Below, piece by piece: positions 9,450 to 21,901 of a DNA stretch of 64,000 bases; the first letter of the stretch is position 1, and each line of letters begins with the position of its first letter. The stretch comes from Ulota crispa. Its lineage: Eukaryota > Streptophyta > Bryopsida > Orthotrichales > Orthotrichaceae. The notes under the pieces were generated by a model. That model worked only from the letters and a program-made list of their open reading frames with translations. It was not told the DNA's origin and made no database searches. The stretch lies in contig OY987242.1 of NCBI GenBank assembly GCA_963920765.1, positions 13,230,002 to 13,294,001 of the forward strand. The letters are read 5' to 3'. The position numbers and the translations under genes are program-made.

Positions 9450-12425
9450 TCACTGGATGCCCATGTATCGAGACACCGGCATCTGCGACACCGACTCAAA
9501 AAGCTGAGGCAATGACGCCACTCGCGGTAGATTCATTAGCAGATCTCCTGCGGAACAGTTTCTCGGCAGCCCCTCAATCGCCGTACTCCATGACGATTCC
9601 AACGTGCTCGTACTGTTTCTCGATGCCCTACTACTGGTGTCAAAATTGTTGTCGGCCTGCCCGATCTCCATGCCCCCGCTTCGCCCGCCGTTCGTGCCGT
9701 AGTACCCGCCGTTTCCCTCCACGAACGGGAACCCCTCCAAACCTCCCTGAAAACCGACGCCGCTCTGAAATTCCCTACCTATGGCAGCTTGCATCGACCC
9801 CACTTGCGTTGCCAGGCGGATTGCTTGCTCGCTCGACAGCGACGCCGATGAATCTCCGAGCAACAACTGCGCAATCTCGTCCAAGAACTGTCGGTTCGAA
9901 GCTGACACGCCGGCGCCACTTGTTGCATACATGCTCGCCGCTGGCTTCATCTCTGGCATCTCGTATGACATCTCGGGGGAGTACCCCGAATCCGCTGCAT
10001 AGGGGCTGTAACTCCCCAACTCCTCCCTCATATAGTACTGCCCGCTGTCGCTATCACCGCCTTCCTCGCATCTGCGAAGCTCCATCACTGCCCACACCAG
10101 CCAAACACCAACCCTCAGCACTTGTGTCTTCCATCAAACACCCACTCCAATCCATTCATCATTCCAACCCACCCCCATCCCATCAGTACATCCACTCTGC
10201 TGCCTGGTTGCAGGGCGACCCATAGAAGGATAACACCAGACCACCAACTCCGCAGAAAATCACTGTACCACAAGCTGTGCATACCTGAGCTAGGGGACGA
10301 CTGCTCGTTCCTGCGCATCGCGTCCGACTCCACCTCCGCTGCACCAACCTCCGTACAGCTTCCTCGCCCATGCATGTGCGCATACGGCGATACAGGCGAC
10401 AGTGCTCCCTCAATCGACCCCTCGTACACGTGTGCCATGCCATGCCGACCCTTCCCTTGCTGCGCTTCCACGCCGGATTTGCTGGCCTCGTGATGGCCCA
10501 CCGCTCCCGACAGCGTTCCCTCCACCAGGGCCTTCAGACGAGGATCGCACTGCACCAGCTTCTCGTAGTGTCTATTCAACACGCCCTCGGGAAACTGCAA
10601 GTAGTGAACCCTGCCACATGCCACCAACCACGTCATCAGCCTCCCTCCACATCCACCCACACCGGATCAGCCATCACCACCACCACCGCACAAGAGCCAA
10701 ACACCATCACCGCACAAAACAACCACCACCGCCGCACAAGAACCAATCATATCCGCCCTCGACAACAATTCCATCGTCCATCCACGTGCCTGACAAAACA
10801 CACTCTCACCCCCACCCACCACAAAAGCTTACTTGCATATGCTCGCCTGGCCCCCCGTGAAATCGGTCGTCGCCTGCCACAGCGTGTGCTTCCTCGGCTG
10901 CGGGTTCGTCTCCTTGAAGAACAACGGCGGTCGAGATATCTGAAACCCATCACCACCCACCGTCAGATTCACACGCCCATGCACCCAAAACCTCAACCCA
11001 AACCATCACACTCCCGCCCATGCACCCATAACCCCTTCCACCCAAACCATCACACTCCCGCCCCACCGCTCCCATCACCCACCCTACCTCGATCTCCAGG
11101 GACCCGGGAAGGTTGTCCGGACACGTCGCCTTCATCGCCGAGATGTCCGACCACTGGATCTCCACCTTACTCTTCAGCCCGCTGTCCAGAACCTCCCACA
11201 CCAGCTTGCGCTTCGCGTAGTAGCATTTCGCCACCAGATCGCCTTCGTACCGAGATGTACACTGATGTACACAAATCCAACGCCCATTATCAGTACCAAC
11301 TCCAACAACTCTCCCCAAGCCAGCACATACCTGCCACCTCTCGGGATGCCATATTCTCAAATACTGAACACCATGCACTTCCACCACAACCATGCCCCCA
11401 CATAAACAAGACACGCACACTTCCACGTCTACGCTGTCGGGATGTGACCTACCTCCCAAGTTCCGATCTTCAGCGTCGACGCCGGAAAGTTCGACGCCTT
11501 CAGCTTGTCCTGGCCGCCAGACCCCGTCGGAGCCGAGCACTTCCCGATCCTCGGCTTCCCCAACCCTGGCCCAGAGTTCTCCAACTCATCAGCCTGCGCG
11601 CTCGCATTGTTCTGCAGTTGGAACGAGATCAGGTCCAGAAGCGACGGAGTCTTCCTCAACGTCAAACCCAACGGGCTCGGTTCCTCCAACGGGTGGCACT
11701 GACCTTCGGCGACGGTGACCGGCGTCGGAGGAAGCATCGGATTGCTTCTCGGCACGGGCAACGATGAATATCTGCTTGGCAGGCTCGACCCCCCTCCGAT
11801 GCCATGTGCAAGTCCGGCGGACGAAAAGGGTGTGCCACATGGACGACCAGGGCGCTGCTGCACACATTGGATGACCACAACATCACATCTCCATACAATC
11901 AGCAAAGCAGCGCATCCTCCATGCGTGTCACACAAAGCACTGCTTAAGTACGTGGTCACATGATAACATCAGACCAAGTATGTAGAATAAAATTGCACGA
12001 ACGACATGCACGGACTTCAACATCCGCCGAATTCATGAGAGGAACCAGATTCCACCAAGAAGACGCTGAACAAACAGCAGCTCATCCATACTCACCTGCG
12101 ACACTGAGCAAGGCAATGACTCCTGAAACCTCGCTCGCTTGCACCCATGAAGATAGAAATCGTAATTTCCTGCGTCACTTTCCGGTTCGCGACACAGCTG
12201 CCGCTCCGGCTTGGGAATGGTGCGTGAAGGCAATTCCCCGAGAATGACTTCTTCCGTCGAATTGTTGGACTTATGGATTGCAAGTCCTCCACTGTAGCTC
12301 CGCCATTCCGAGCGAGCAGCCAAGTCTTCAGCAGCCACAACAGAACCGGACTGCCTCTTCGGGTGAGCTTCTGGAGCCACACATGCGACCATTCTCCAAA
12401 ACCCTCGGTACCTTCTCCCTCCCAA
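9450..12425 (-). CDS. ASG1: ASG1-like protein, six coding exons, 659 aa
   Basis: Exons on the minus strand: 12425-12096, 11857-11453, 11261-11088, 10939-10833, 10610-10285 and 10087-9450. All introns are GT-AG (first donor GTGAGT), the phases agree and the total is 1980 nt with a TGA stop. I recognise the Arabidopsis ALTERED SEED GERMINATION 1 (At2g24100) family from SPLGLTLRKTPSLLDLI (residues 171-187), DKLKASNFPAS (227-237), SRYEGDLVAKCYYAKRKLVW (248-267), VEIQWSDI (278-285), the FFKETNPQPRKHTLWQA block in exon 4 and LQFPEGVLNRHYEKL at the start of exon 5. Exon 6 encodes a less conserved tail with QFLDEIAQLLLGD. The biochemical role is unknown; the family name comes from a seed-germination mutant, and helicase labels in databases have no motif support here. 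The start is the least certain part: Met at 12425 or 12392, or an upstream exon. Confidence 0.8.
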
Positions 12426-14350
12426 ACAGCCGCGGTCACGAGCCCCAAAGTTGCCCCCGCTTTGTCCTCCTCCCAGCAGGCAACCACCGGCAGCTTTTCA
12501 CGAAGATTTGGACGAGCGACGACGAATTTGGGAACTTCGCAGCAGCAGTTGGTCAGCAAGTGTATGTTGGTCAGCAAGTGTATTTGTTGGCTGCTTCCCG
12601 GCGTGGTTAGCGGAAAAGATCTTCAACTCCCTCAACTAGTATTAACCAGGTTCGGCGACGAGAGTCAATAGGTGCACGCAGCATGGCCGACTAAACTGAT
12701 GAAAACAGGATTTTTTTGAAGTAACCACAAGGACGGCTCGCAAGGACCTCCGTTGCGTTCACCGGAAATCGACGCCTGACGCAAACATACTCTTGACGAT
12801 GGACAGAAGGATTTGCGACCACAGGAGACCGCGACTACGTGTTGTGACGTAGTTTTACTGCTCTAAAAGCTTATGCTTGAACTAAACAGCATCAATCTAC
12901 AATAGCTCAACGGCACGACGCGCAGAAGCGGTGAAAAGACAACAACACGATTATGGACTACTTCAATTTGGAATCACAAATAAGACGTTCTAAAAATCCA
13001 CAAGCCAGCAGATATCAAGATTCCTCGCAGTCAGAGGAGGAAACGCTATGAGCCGGACAACGACTTCGCCTCACAGCCAAAAAAAGACCTCCACTAAAGT
13101 TTACGCAATGCGTACAAAGAAGACAGACAAAAAACCCTAATAAAAAATCCAAAGACCGACGGCCGAATAAAATTTCAAGAGAGCCCCTCTCAAATCCACG
13201 AGGCATGCGGCTACGGACAACCTCTGACACAATCTTTCTATGTTTCGCTCCACTACTTTAGATGCTCCCTAATACAACACAAAGCTTAGAATGCAACGCT
13301 CAGAATAATTTGCACTCTACCCCTCAGCCTGCGCAAACTCATGATACAGTGACACAGCCTCGTGACGACAGAAGGAATGACCGAATTACTCTGCGAGAGA
13401 ACGACGTTACGAAGCCGCAATTCACCTCCTCCACACTCGACGGCACAACCAAGGTCGATTCCACGCATACGGCGGCACCTTCACACACTCCAAACCGGCA
13501 AACTACGAACCACGCAGCAGCCTCCGCGAAATAAAAAGACGGCCCCGACTCGCAGCTAACAACCAACCGATCGAAACGGCCAAGGGCACCAACGTGGCAA
13601 CAGAATCAGCAGCACAACAAGGCACGGTGGGCCAACAACAGGGGCCGCTGGCGGCGTCGAATGCGAACAACAAGTCGAGCAATCCGGAACAAGAAAAGGC
13701 GAGCTCGGAAGAACGGCGTGACGTGACGGGGAGAATCGACGCAGAGCACCACAACAACAGCAACAGCAGGCCTGGCGAAGGCGCAGCGATGGCAGCAGCA
13801 GCAGCATCCACGCAGGGGCTTCGCCACGAAAGCACGAAAGGGAACGACGAAGCGAGCGTGACAGAGGAAGAGAGGGTTGGAAAAAAGATTACCCCGTCAC
13901 TCTCCCCTCCTATTTGTAGGTGAGCCCGCCCCCGCCCCCGCCCCCCCCCCCCCTCCTCCATGGCTCCATGCCCATGACACCGTGGCATGGTGGCATGGCC
14001 ATGTGTGCTCTCCATGGCATACGGTCACACGACTCGTTCCTTCTTGGAACGTGCGTCCTTGGGGACGTCATGGGCCGCTGGCCTTCGTAAGGGACTTTCC
14101 AATGTTCTCCCCTCGGAATCGTTGGGCCCTCTACTCGCCCGTTTCACCAGCTCACCTGATTCCTCCCTATCAGCGCGGGCCACCGGGGACAAGGCACCGG
14201 GAAGTGCCGGTTTCCGCCATGCTGGCAGTAGATTGTTGCCGATGTGGCGACAAGGTCGGGCCAGTGGGGGCCGCATAGCGGACTTAGGGTCGCGGGGTCG
14301 GAATCTTCCAATTTCTGCGGTCACAGGGTGCGGGCTAAGAGCCAGTTTCC
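12426..14350 (-). promoter_or_regulatory. GC-rich 5' flank of the ASG1-like gene (probable 5' UTR and promoter)
   Basis: GC content rises well above the surrounding repeats. ORFs exist on both strands (170 aa minus at 13503-14015; 109 aa plus at 13594-13923, Ala/Gln/Asn-rich), but they overlap one another, show no recognisable domain and look compositional. The stretch probably holds a long leader and the promoter. Transcript data would be needed to place exons. Confidence 0.45.
13924..13954 (-). other. G-quadruplex-prone tract
   Basis: The plus strand shows three CCCGCCCC-like units running into 13 or more C, followed by CTCC. The minus strand therefore has at least four G-runs of three or more. 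It lies about 1.5 kb upstream of the ASG1-like start codon on the gene's coding strand. Confidence 0.7.
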
Positions 14351-17300
14351 ATTACAGCAGGGTTTAATTTTTGGTTTTTCTCTGGCAGAGCGACACGCAC
14401 CCCACCATGCCAGCAGGTAAGGAAAATTTGGATAGAGTTAGATAGAGTCAACAAGTAAATCTATTAATATTAGCAGCTTTTATTCAAAAGTTGGAAAATT
14501 TAATGCAAACATGGGAAGGGATTTGGCAAATTCATCTATTTTTTTCAAGAGATTTTTTAGTTTTACAATTGCCATTAAGGTTTTGAGGTTAGATTTAGGC
14601 AAATTTTTGCCCAAGAAATTAAATGTAGAGACTGGTGGAGGACTGGAGGTCCATCCACATTCACCACAGCTGGAGAAGTAAAGAGTAAAAACTCTAAAAT
14701 CTCAATCAGACGTATAGTTTTGAAAGCAAGGTCCAATCTAAACTGAAATATTGCGTTTAGGGCATCTATATCCGTCTAGGAAACAAAGGTCGACACCGGC
14801 AATTTAGAAGCCGTGTGAATATCAAGCTCAATTTCAAGCCTAATACGCTCAGCATCAAACTTCGGATTTCTACCTTCGTTGGCCATGCAACGTTTCAACC
14901 TGGCATTATCCCTTTTTCCCTTGTCATTTTGTGTTTTTTATTGTATGTGTGTCACAAGTAGGGTAGCTTTTGCAAGAGAGGATTAGTGAGCACAACTTTG
15001 TAATCTCCAGATATAGCCTAGGATCCAGAAAGAGACCCTCAACTACTAGTTACACCCAGTAAATCTTATCCCCTTAGTCACCCTGCTGAGCGGACAAGTG
15101 TGGCACTTTGCTGCAAATTTTATTCAGCAACTTTGTCGGCCATAGAAAACAACAATTATGCCAAAGTTGCAGTGCCAGACAATTGGAGTTGCTCTTAGAG
15201 CATCTCCATCTGTACAACAAATAAACACTATGTTAGGTGTGCTTTAGGATGAAAAGGAGGCAATTAATGCATAGACCAAGACACAGACCCGCCAAGATAT
15301 TCTCTTTTGCATTGCAAAATTTGTATTTTTCTAGTGCACTACAACTCCTCTAAAACTACTTTTCTTTTACCAATTAGTAGATTAAGTAAGCAACCAATCT
15401 ACTTTTTCAAACAAAGAGGCTTCTTATTAGTTGAACACTCTTCTACTTAGTTGCAAAGGCAAGGGAAATTATTGTTCAACTATGCAAACAAGAAACTCTA
15501 CAATTTGTCATGATGGAAAGCTATAGGTCAACTGGAAATGCTCTTAGGTTGCCCCACACCAATTTCTGGACACTTCACACTATTTAGATATTTCATTATT
15601 TTACAATAAATTTCATCAATAATTATTGCAATAAACAATTTTTTGAGGGCTTGGCAACAACAATAAAGTTGCAGAAAAATAAATTGATAGCATCCATGTC
15701 ATAAATCATATGAAATCCTAGTGTAGAGAGAGTTGCATGCGCATCCAAGTGGTCAAGCAATGAGTTGTGAGGTAACTTTCTAAAGTGAGTCAACCTAATT
15801 GTTAAGGTAACCCAAATACAATATTCAATGTAGAATCTAGAAGGTATAGGAAATTTTATACAACTTTTGCAAATTTGGAGGCTAGATGTCTTAGTGCAGA
15901 CCCCATTAGTATGATTCGTTCTTCTTCTTATTTTATTAGTAGAGCAACATGCATCCAACAATGTCAACAAGCAAGGAGATTTTGGATACAGTTAACAACT
16001 TATGCATGTTTTTCCATAAAATCTACTCATATTAGTAATTTTCATCCAATTTTTGATGAACTTTGCATTTGCTTAGGGAGGAATTTGACAATTTCATCCA
16101 TTTTTCCACCCAATTTTTCTAGTGTTATGATATCTAGTTACAAATTAAGGGTTTTCCAACCCCCAATGCAAACATGCTCTAAGGCTTGGTTCAATCTAGC
16201 TACCGGCTGAAAATTTCTCAAACGTGATTGGTTAAAATTTGACTTTTGACTGCTACAAGGTTCAGACTTAGGGTTTGTCCAGTACTTTACATCCATGTTC
16301 ACCAACCAATATAACCACCTCAGCGGCCAAGATAGTGAAGATTTGAGGTTTGCTCCAAGGGTGGTACCAAATTTGAATGATAAAGGCACACTCTTGGATG
16401 ACACACAATAACACAAAAGAGTTTCCGAGACAAACCACCGGAGGGGTGCCAATTTTACCACTTTGTCCGGGCGCAAGTCTGAACCGGGCCTAAGACCGCG
16501 AATAGTTGGCCCTACTGCGCGTTTACGTTTTTGAACTATCAGATTTCGGTTGGTCAAGCCACGTCATCGCAACTGTCATGACTTGTTGGAGGTTGGTTGC
16601 CGGGCGAGCCGGTTGTGGCATTCTTTCACTGTTCATGTACTTTACTTTCCAACCTTTCCGAGTCAGGACTGGTGGGCTCCTCTCGCATTCAGTTGCTTGT
16701 TAATGCATAAATTATGGAGCCCCTTCGTAGGGGCGGTTTTCACTGCCATAGGGTTAAATAGCTGAAAATTGTCGTGGTCCTTTCATTGGTCAAGCGACAT
16801 ACTCCTCAGAATGCATGCATATAAAAGTGGATATTTCCATCCGGTGTACAGGATTAATCGTAATCTGATAACATTATTACCTTCCATCCGAATTGTAGCA
16901 GCCCGGGGTGGACTGACACCACATCGCCCCTTGCCCGAATGAACGGGGCCTCAGGAATCTGTCCAGTACACATCCATGTTTTCAGGCTAGGGCAGAAATG
17001 TTTTGTAGGCAAGGGTGTACTAATTTGACCCATATTTTTTTAATGTTCATTTATATTCTCTTCTAGTATTCAGGAAGAACTCAAGATCTTTGAATCCAAA
17101 TGTGTAGTCAAATTTTTCAAATTCAATCTCATGACATCAAATTTTCAAACACTCTAAACTTTTAAAACACAAAGAAGCAAAGCTTTTTCACTCTTTCACT
17201 CTGGTCCCTCAAACTAGTAACGCAGTTGATTGAGCTCTTGATGCTGGGGCCACACAAGTCCAAAACCGACAGTTTGAAACGGATGAAAAGTAACTTATAT

Positions 17301-17640
17301 TTTTGAAAAATTAGGAGACAGTCGCTTTTCTAAGTTTTCATCTAACTGTGCACCTAAAGATAACCTCTCCACCATTCTAGGACAAGAGGTTTGAGACGGC
17401 AGTTTGTGGACTCTCAAAACTGACAATTTTGAAATAACAAAAAAAATGAACCTTAACAAGTCAATGAATCTGATTTTTCACAAACATGTAAAATCCACCA
17501 CCTATTTTTTATAAACTGCTGGATTGAAACGCGAGTTCTGAACTGTGTGGCCCTGCCTTGAGCCCTGACCCCATTCCTCTAGGGGAAGGGCAATGAGGGG
17601 TCAGTTCACCCTGGCCGCTGCACAGCTAATGCTTATTGAG
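14351..17640. other. intergenic stretch without a supportable gene
   Basis: Mostly AT-rich. A possible MITE lies near 15196-15547, with AGAGCATCTCCA at the left and TGGAAATGCTCT at the right, but I could not define a target duplication. GC-richer patches at 16440-16960 have no readable protein. Confidence 0.45.
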
Positions 17641-17645
17641 AGGGG

Positions 17646-17837
17646 TCAGTTCTGGGTCTCAATAAAAGGGGGCATGTGCAACTTGTCGCATTGTCTCGTG
17701 GAGGGCGCCCATTCGCGGTAAACCTCCATGATCTCCTCGACAACTTCAGTTCCGGAGATTCGAGGATCTTTTGGAGGTTTGCCATCGTGCCTGCGAGAAA
17801 TTACAGTAGAAATTACAGCCCTCAAAACTCTACCCAT
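17646..17837 (-). CDS. short unrecognised ORF, possible exon fragment
   Basis: A 63-aa ORF with a non-repetitive sequence (segments DGKPPKDPRISGTE and EEIMEVYREWAP). A TTTCTCGCAG acceptor-like signal precedes its second half. The same DNA also reads, one frame over, as a 50-aa peptide beginning ATGGCAAAC with a good plant start context, so the frame itself is uncertain. No partner exons were found. It may be a captured gene fragment or chance. Confidence 0.2.
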   Translation of the reverse strand: MGRVLRAVISTVISRRHDGKPPKDPRISGTEVVEEIMEVYREWAPSTRQCDKLHMPPFIETQN

Positions 17838-18350
17838 TCTTTCTCCGTCAACTTTGCTTAGGGCCGCTTCAGAGTAGGGGTAGTCACGGTTCGATTTCGA
17901 TTTTTATTATTCTCAATCTCCACGGAAATTGACGTGGCTGTCAGTCCGTGGCTCGTGCGAGAGGTTTTTCGTGAAAATTGAGAAATTTTTTTATCCTCGC
18001 GCAAGCGTGGAGAAATGGTGTCCTTTAGGTTTTCTCGAGAGAACTTTTACTTCTCATAATTATGGGTTCATCTCGCGTTGCTACTCCCATCGTATTGGCT
18101 TGTACTTTCACTTTGCTTTTTCTCAATCTTCACGGAAATCTGAACCTCAAACCAATTGTGACTACCACTAGTGTGACCGGCCAAGTTGAGAGGCAGTGGG
18201 ATTGAGTGGCCAAATCTTGGCGATGGGCCAACGAAATGGGATGAAAGTAGGTAATAAAACATTGTTTTTGACACCTTTGGCCATCTTTAGTGTGAAGTTT
18301 CCAAAGACCAAGTTTATAGGCCAAACTCTTGGCAATGAGCTTCCACATCC

Positions 18351-18500
18351 TCTCAACTTGAATGGCCATAGTGTGAAGCCTCCAAAGGCCAAGCCCAAAG
18401 TCCAAAGTCATAAACTTTCATGGTCTCTCAACTGAAATGGCCATTGTGTGAAGCCTCCAGAGGCCAAGTCCAAAGTCCAAAGCCATAGCATTTATTAGAC
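18351..18500 (+). repeat. 75-bp tandem duplication
   Basis: Two diverged units, each starting TCTCAAC and containing ATGGCCAT-GTGTGAAGCC and AAAGTCCAAAG. Looser relatives of the same phrase occur upstream at about 18280-18340 and downstream near 18700-18790. Confidence 0.65.
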
Positions 18501-18860
18501 CTTCCAAATCCAACAGCCAAGATCTTGTAAGCTTTTGATTGTTTTATGAAAACAATGTGACGGCCTCTCAACCATAGTTTGGGTCTCCATTTTTGCTTGA
18601 CCCCAAACTATTGCCGAGAGGTCGTCAAACCTTGGATGATAAAGTGCTGCCATGTATACATTTGGAGGATGATGACCTTTGGATTTTGGCCTCTAGTGTG
18701 AAGGGTTGAGATGCCAAACTCTTGATTTCTTGTAATATGATTGGTGGAAACCGACGGCCTCTCCACCTTTGGGCATAGTGTGAAGCCGCCCTTATTTTGT
18801 TGCTAAGAGCAAACTTCCATGCTCAAACCGAAATTGACCACATTGAAGGCACCTTTTTGG

Positions 18861-19230
18861 GGGAAATTGATATGTGCACACGCGGGGTTTGATATATGTA
18901 CACCCCTTTGGACAGATTTTAGATTTGTACCATCAAAAAGTTGAATGCAAAAATTTTGAATCAGATTTGGACTTAGAGACCTTGATTTAGTCTAGAATCA
19001 AAAAGGAAGTTAGAATTGAACAACATCCAAAAAAAAGTTTAGGTAGAGTGCAAACTAGTACTTTTACTTTTGTTTGTAAAAAAAACTAAGCTTTTTCATG
19101 AGGTGTTGTTCAATTGTGACCTCCTTTATGGTTTTAGACTAAATCAAGATCTCCAAGTCCAAATCTAAATTCAAAATTTGTGGTAAAAATCTAAAATCTA
19201 TCTTGCGGGGGTGTGCACACGTCAATTCCC
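18861..19230. mobile_element. foldback element, relative of the one at 3305-3696
   Basis: Ends GGGAAATTGATATGTGCACAC and GTGTGCACACGTCAATTCCC. The arms pair along TAGATT-GTACCATC, TTGGACTTAGAGACC and AACA-CATCC/GGTGTTGTTCAAT. Flanks CCTTTTTGG and TTTTTTGTT agree only partly, so the target duplication is decayed. Confidence 0.65.
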
Positions 19231-20549
19231 TTTTTTGTTTTGGAAAACTCAAACTTCCAAAAAAAATTGTGATTCTTGTGAGAGAACTGCCATAATTTTG
19301 TTTTAAAATTCCAAATTTATTGCTTTGTTAACACAAATTCGTGCATGATGTGTAACTTTTTTTTTCATTTTCTCAATCTTAAAAATTGGATCAATACAAG
19401 AGTTTGCCCTAAGTACTTGGGATAAGCGATAAATAAAACAACCGCATTCATCAGAATATACTACCTCATAATTCAACAATAAAATCCTTGTTTAGAACTA
19501 TATGTGTTTCTTTGCTAATTTTTTAATTCTTTGATCCTTTCTGCAATAGGAAATTAAAAGAAAATGCACAATTGTTATTAGGCAAGTTTCTTGTTGTATT
19601 CCTTGTTTTCTCATGGAACAAGAGGCCATGCTTGAACTTGATTACACCTTGCTAGGTGTGCAACATCTTTCTTATCACTCCACAAGGAAACGCAATTTTG
19701 AGTGAAGTTGTTGTTCTCACTTGAGAAATTGCCTCAAGGACTTTATTTTCTCCAAGATTTGAAGTACTCTAGTATCTGCGACGTCGTCTCAAGATTGATA
19801 CATGCTTTCAACAAATATAGTTGACCAAAATTGTCAAAGTAAGCTCTTCAACAAGGAGCAATCATTTTTTTTTTATTCATTTTTTTGCTCGGGGTGACTC
19901 TCCAATTTTTAGTAGACTATTTGAGATAAAAAAAGGGTCGATTTTATTCATTAGAGATAAATTTTATATCTTTTTTAGATCTATCATAGCATTGGAAATA
20001 TATGTCTTGCTTCTTTATATGTAAAATAGGGTGGTGTATAATACTCCATTTTAAAATACTTTAGAAAAAAAAAGTGGGAATTAAAGGATTATCCTAAAAG
20101 AGTTTAGTAGGATGAGTGTAGGGTTTAGAGTTCATAAGCAATATGGACAAAAAATGGTTTTTTCTGTTTAGGTTTTGGGTTATAACGGTTTAGGGTTTAG
20201 CAACATGCTATAGGGTAATTGAAGAAGGGTCAGGCATGCTAGCAAAGGCTGGCATTGCTGTGGATTCTCGAAAGTAAGGTAGGATTTGTGCTGGCGAGCA
20301 TATTGGATTCTTTACATACTGGCTTCTTTACACATTGTGATGCTAAGCTCATGGTTGCTCTTGATGGCACTCAAGATTCTCAGATTTGAGAATGTTTTCT
20401 TGCTATTTACAATTTTTTTCTCCCTGGATTAGCGGAGCGTGTTGAAAGTGGCGGCGAGGGTGTTGTGCAATTGAAGCTTCTCATCCTCTTTACAGAATTT
20501 TCATCACAACGCTGTACTTGCAAATGCGGGAGTGTGAGCTTAATGGAGT
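19231..20549. other. intergenic stretch, nothing recognised
   Basis: AT-rich with no conserved coding region. GTTTAGGGTTTAG near 20190 resembles two telomere-like units but is not an array. Confidence 0.5.
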
Positions 20550-20748
20550 CACTAATAGAAAATTCAGCACCAAATCAAAAGAATTTCAACCAAAAACTAT
20601 TGATTTTTTCTGTGGATTTGATCAAGTTGATTTGGATACTTTTCAACAAGAGTATGTTGATTTTCTGTTGAGATCTTGTTGATTATTTGCTGTTTTTCTT
20701 AATTTTTTGTTAATTTTGTGTTAATTTTCACGAGTTTTATAATGTTCA

Positions 20749-21044
20749 ATTATTTATTTTATTTTATTTTATTTTATTATAAAACAATGATTTTATTTAA
20801 GGACCAGGCACCTGCCCGGAGATTTGAGCAGTTGCCCGAACTTCCGGGCAGCTGTCGCACTTCTGAGCACCTGCCCGCACTTCCAGGCACCTGCCCGCAT
20901 CACCGAGTGGGGGCTGCTAGTAGTGGGGTTTGAACCTCCCACCACCGGGTTCACACTCCACAACTCTTCTGCATTACTCACAACCACTAGAGCATGTGCC
21001 CACACACATGTGCACAACAATATCATGATTCTATTTGTACATTA
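20749..21044 (-). mobile_element. tRNA-derived SINE nested in the right CACTA copy
   Basis: Mirror of 4162-4457, with the same pol III boxes and A-rich tail. Its presence at the same place in both copies shows that the SINE inserted before the CACTA element was duplicated. Confidence 0.75.
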
Positions 21045-21509
21045 AATGTTCATGTTTTTAGTAACCCAATAGACTTTGGAGGCTATTTCAGCCCATTAAA
21101 GGATCTTTTTCAATAAACTTAGAACTAGAAAAAGTTGGTAAATGTATTTTACTTTCACCTCCAATAATTTTTTTTGAATTTCAATCTTTTCATCAAAAGT
21201 TATGAGCTAAAATCAAAGAAGGTGTTTAGAAATTTTTAAAAAATTGTTTATTTCCATCCTTTTGATTTTGTTTGTAAATTTTTATTGGAATTCACAAATC
21301 TCAAAAGGATTGCTGCAAGCAAAGGTTGGATTCATTAATAATTATTATTTAGTGCTAGTTTTTGTAAAGAGAACCTTATCCTGTTAAAATGGCCTCTATA
21401 GTTTGATAGCTTTAAATAACATGAAATTGTGAAAAGTTACGGAATTAAAACCTTGCAATTATAAAATCAAAGTTCTATAAACTTTTGAATAGTTTTGGAT
21501 ATTTTTTAA

Positions 21510-21901
21510 GGGCATTAATATGTGAATCACACCCTTTGAACTACTGTACCACATCCCCGGGGTGAATTTTAGATTTCTACCATCAAAAATTTGAGTTTGA
21601 GAATTTTGAATTCAAATTTGGACTTAGAGACCATGATATTGTCTAGGACCATAAAAAAAACTGCAATTCAACAACACCCAATGAAAAAGCTTATCTTTTT
21701 TTACAAACAAAAATAAAATTAACAATTTTCTCCCTAACTAAACTTTTTCATTGGGTGTTGTTGAACTACAACTTTTTTTTCTGGTTCTAGACAATACCAT
21801 GGTCTCTAAGTCCAAATTTGAATTCAAAATTCTCAAACTCAATTTTTTGATGGTAGAAATCTAAAACTTACCCCGGGGGTGTGGTACACATATCAATTCC
21901 C
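21510..21901. mobile_element. Mutator-like foldback nested in the right CACTA copy
   Basis: Mirror of 3305-3696, also present at the same internal place in both copies and therefore older than the duplication. Confidence 0.7.

Noticed and set aside
10370-11767. 465-aa open frame on the plus strand
   Set aside because: It is antisense to the ASG1-like gene, running through its exons 2-5 and introns. The composition is low-complexity Arg/His/Pro/Thr, and the minus strand has conserved protein motifs with consistent splice sites.
13594-13923. 109-aa Ala/Gln/Asn-rich plus frame
   Set aside because: Has an ATG and no stops, but the opposite strand is equally open and the sequence is low-complexity. 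With no partner exons, it is better explained as part of the GC-rich leader or promoter of the minus-strand gene.
20150-20215. Telomere-like GTTTAGG and GGGTTTAG phrases
   Set aside because: Only scattered degenerate units, no array; not evidence of a telomere or interstitial telomeric repeat.
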